A stretch of DNA of 8,470 nt. Source: Actinobacteria bacterium UBA7422 (GTDB lineage Bacteria > Actinomycetota > Actinomycetes > S36-B12). A model generated the notes under the pieces. The model worked only from the letters and a program-made list of their open reading frames with translations. It was not told the origin of the DNA and did no database searches. Where the stretch lies: positions 1 to 8,470 of the forward strand of contig DKME01000100.1 of NCBI GenBank assembly GCA_002469525.1. Direction: 5' to 3'. Within the stretch, counting starts at the first letter, position 1. Each line of letters starts with the position of its first letter. The position numbers were made by a program, and so were the translations under genes. Below are positions 6,186-8,470 of this stretch, one piece after another.

Positions 6186-8432
6186 TTAGGCCGGTTCCAA
6201 CTCAACTGGGAGCCCACTAAGTACGGCGGTCCCTCCCAGCGGGTCAATGTGGTCAACCCCAACCAAGACGTTGACGTTGAAGTCAGCCCAGCCGTGCGGA
6301 ATGCAAATGCACCCGCGGGACACGGTGTCGCTCACGGCTAACTCGATTGACAGGGTCCCCGAAGCACTTGTCACTGAAATCATCTCGCCGTCAACTCGCC
6401 CGGCTTCGGCCGCATCAAGTGGGTGCATTTGGGCTGTCGGTTTGTTCGACCCACCCTGAAGATTCTTAATGTCTTTCATCCAGGAGTTATTACTTCGCAA
6501 TTGTCGGCGACCCACCAGAAGAAATGTACCGGGGCGCACCGAAGTGGGGGAGTCACCCAATGCAGCGTGTGCCGCAGCCAGTGCCGAAACGAGTACGGGC
6601 GGGGCGAATTCAATGCGACCACTCGGAGTTCGCAACACCTCGGGCAGGCGAGGGGTCAGTGCCCCAAGGTCAATGCCGTGTGGTGAATCAATAACCTCTT
6701 GCAGGGTCAAGCCAGCTGGACTAGATCGAAATCGAATGTCCAGGATCCGGTCCACCCCACGCCATGGTGCAACCGAAGCAAGAACAGTGTCAACGGAAGA
6801 TCCGTGTAGCCGCGAAGCCGTGTCCTTCACGGCACTGGCAGCAACATTTGCTGCCACGATGTCGTCCATTTCTGTCGACGAGAGCTCATGACCTGAATTG
6901 ATTCCAACGGCGATCCCGGCCAAGGTGAGCAAGACGTCTGCTTCATCCATTTCCCCTTCGGGGACTGGGAACACCGCGGGGGAGTAGCGAGCCTGATTGC
7001 GCACCGAGAGGTTATTGAACACAACGTCGTAGTGCGGGCGAGTCATGGGAGAGGAAACGGGGAGAATTACGTCTGCCAATGAATTCGTGGCGGTCAAATA
7101 CGGGTCGACGGAAACCAACAGGTCCAATGATTCAAAGGCCGCCTTGAGCCTCCCAGAATCTGGGGTGGAAACAATTGGATTCCCTCCGACCACAAACACC
7201 GCGCGAATGTGAGCACCGGTCTCGGGGTCGGGGGTGTCAATTTCCTCGGCCAAAGCGGACACGGGGAATTCACCGAGCACACTGGGAAGCTCACGCACGC
7301 GGGTGCGGCGGCGCCCAGGAATGCTGACCCCGTGTCCAATTCCTGAACTACCTTCGGTGGAAGGACCACCGGCGGCGGGCAGGGCGAACATGACACCGCC
7401 GGGCTTGTCGAGTGAACCAATAGCAATATTGATTACGTCGATCAGCCAAGAAGTAAGTGTGGCCATGGGGAGTACAGACCCGTCAAGACAGAGGCCCGAG
7501 GTTGTTGTTCCCATGCGGCCGTAGACCGCAGCGCTGGGCGCTGCCATCAACTCAGCGGCTATGCGCCTGGTCACCGAAGCATCAATTCCAGTAATGGCAG
7601 AAACACTCTCGGGGGTGAACCCGGCCAGAGCATCGATAACAGAATCGACTGCAACCTGATCAATCCACTCAGACGCGGCACCTAAGTCGGCTGTCCCTTC
7701 AACCATGATTACGTGCGCAATCGCCGCCAACCACAGTGCGTCACTGCCCGGGCGAATACCAATGTGTTCATTGGCTGCCTCAGCGGTCCGGGTTCGAATC
7801 GGATCAACCACTACAAGTTGTCCACCGCGCTTACGCAGGGCGCGCAGTCGGCCCGGGAAGTTCGCCGCGGTCAGCATTGAACCATTGGATACCAGCGGGT
7901 TTGCACCCAAAATCAACAGGTAGTCGGTTCTGTCAAGATCAGCCAGGGCAACGGTGAGTGCTGTGCCATACATCATGGCAGAGGCAGCCTGCTTGGGCAT
8001 TTGATCCACCGTGCTGGCAGAGAAGCGCTGCGAAGTTCCCAACGCTTTGATGAAGGCAGGCAACATGAATGCACCCGAGAGTGAATGCACATTGGGGTTG
8101 CCAAGGAACATGCCAACGGCCTCCGGGCCCGACTGCGCCACTATCGCACCGAGCCGAGTACGGATCACGCCAAATGCTTCGTCCCAACTTGCGGGCTCAA
8201 GCGTCCCCGCGGCATTTCGAATCATGGGGGTGCGAAGGCGGGTGGGATCAGAGTCCACCTCGCCGAAGGAGACACCTTTGGGGCAGATAAAGCCGTGGCT
8301 GAATACATCGTCTTTATCCCCGCGAACGGAGGTGACCGTATTCCCGGAAATCTCAAGGACTAGGCCGCAGTTTGCTTCGCATAGGGGACAGATTCGCAGT
8401 GCCGTGCGCTCGGGGAGCGATTCAGATTCCAT
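6186..8432 (-). CDS. Molybdopterin (bis-MGD) oxidoreductase with N-terminal 4Fe-4S cluster
   Basis: The 748-residue protein belongs to the DMSO reductase/formate dehydrogenase superfamily. Cys15, Cys18, Cys22 and Cys50 form the C-x2-C-x3-C-x27-C 4Fe-4S motif, followed by the Lys52 of the CPKG turn. Cofactor-binding stretches include LLILGANPLVSNGSM, VVVDPIRTRTAEAA with GIRPGSDALW, and VFVVGGNPIVS. The C-terminal MopB_CT-type barrel has LVGRRQLRSNNSWM, HPLDAAEAGRVDGE and CIPHGWADFNVN. At the position of the molybdenum ligand the sequence reads SASTVDQ (138-144), so Ser140 or Asp143 is the candidate. No Cys or Sec is there, which argues against an ordinary formate dehydrogenase. It resembles the broadly distributed actinobacterial molybdopterin oxidoreductases of unknown substrate. 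No Tat signal is seen, so it is probably cytoplasmic. No redox partner gene adjoins it in the window. The ATG start has no strong ribosome site; the frame stays open to the window edge, but the cluster motif sits at the normal distance from this Met. Confidence 0.9.
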   Translation of the reverse strand: MESESLPERTALRICPLCEANCGLVLEISGNTVTSVRGDKDDVFSHGFICPKGVSFGEVDSDPTRLRTPMIRNAAGTLEPASWDEAFGVIRTRLGAIVAQSGPEAVGMFLGNPNVHSLSGAFMLPAFIKALGTSQRFSASTVDQMPKQAASAMMYGTALTVALADLDRTDYLLILGANPLVSNGSMLTAANFPGRLRALRKRGGQLVVVDPIRTRTAEAANEHIGIRPGSDALWLAAIAHVIMVEGTADLGAASEWIDQVAVDSVIDALAGFTPESVSAITGIDASVTRRIAAELMAAPSAAVYGRMGTTTSGLCLDGSVLPMATLTSWLIDVINIAIGSLDKPGGVMFALPAAGGPSTEGSSGIGHGVSIPGRRRTRVRELPSVLGEFPVSALAEEIDTPDPETGAHIRAVFVVGGNPIVSTPDSGRLKAAFESLDLLVSVDPYLTATNSLADVILPVSSPMTRPHYDVVFNNLSVRNQARYSPAVFPVPEGEMDEADVLLTLAGIAVGINSGHELSSTEMDDIVAANVAASAVKDTASRLHGSSVDTVLASVAPWRGVDRILDIRFRSSPAGLTLQEVIDSPHGIDLGALTPRLPEVLRTPSGRIEFAPPVLVSALAAAHAALGDSPTSVRPGTFLLVGRRQLRSNNSWMKDIKNLQGGSNKPTAQMHPLDAAEAGRVDGEMISVTSASGTLSIELAVSDTVSRGCICIPHGWADFNVNVLVGVDHIDPLGGTAVLSGLPVELEPA

Positions 8433-8470
8433 GGACGCAAGACTGCCACCAAAGCAACCCTGCGTCCACA

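Noticed and set aside
1..8470. Mobile elements, CRISPR arrays, tRNA or rRNA genes, phage or defence genes
   Set aside because: I saw no transposase-like protein, terminal inverted repeats, regularly spaced repeats or tRNA-like cloverleaf. All long open frames are assigned to housekeeping or metabolic families.

Overview
The window looks like a chromosomal segment of a free-living actinomycete (Actinomycetota) of moderate GC content. The main evidence is the cytochrome c oxidase cluster: a lipoprotein-type subunit II, subunit I, and a four-helix subunit IV of the actinobacterial CtaF type (PRPEDR, SPHSWWP and EYYRGE blocks). Frequent GTG starts, a TAnnnT-type leaderless promoter and an Ig-domain L,D-transpeptidase also fit. 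An aquatic lineage with a modest genome is possible, but the sequence does not settle this. No mobile element, CRISPR array, tRNA or rRNA is visible. Almost all of the window is coding.

Layout, left to right. (1) 2-463 (+): the 3' part of aat, leucyl/phenylalanyl-tRNA-protein transferase, cut by the window edge. (2) 460-1578 (-): a class V (NifS/IscS-fold) aminotransferase-like protein, convergent with aat and overlapping it by 4 bases. (3) 1579-1781: a divergent intergenic region with a leaderless-type promoter for the class V gene and two inverted repeats. (4) 1782-4788 (+): ctaC-ctaD-ctaF, a tightly overlapping operon for the aa3-type cytochrome c oxidase core. (5) 4896-6128 (+): a lipoprotein L,D-transpeptidase with its own likely promoter. 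(6) 6186-8432 (-): a 748-residue molybdopterin (bis-MGD) oxidoreductase with an N-terminal 4Fe-4S motif, convergent with the transpeptidase.

ctaC, ctaD and ctaF encode three parts of one membrane complex that reduces O2 at the end of respiration and pumps protons. CtaC accepts electrons at CuA. CtaD holds heme a, heme a3 and CuB and the proton channels. CtaF is the small accessory subunit. Subunit III (ctaE) and the bc1 genes are not in the window. The L,D-transpeptidase acts outside the membrane on peptidoglycan. The molybdoenzyme has no partner subunit here and its substrate is unknown.

The most noteworthy observation is the class V protein at 460-1578. It keeps the cysteine desulfurase fold signatures and the SGSAC cysteine loop, but the PLP-binding lysine is an aspartate (Asp204). 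The stacking histidine (Ser104) and the PLP O3'-contacting glutamine (Gly184) are also lost. The reading frame is intact over its full length, so it looks like a maintained pseudoenzyme, or an enzyme with changed chemistry, next to the oxidase operon.
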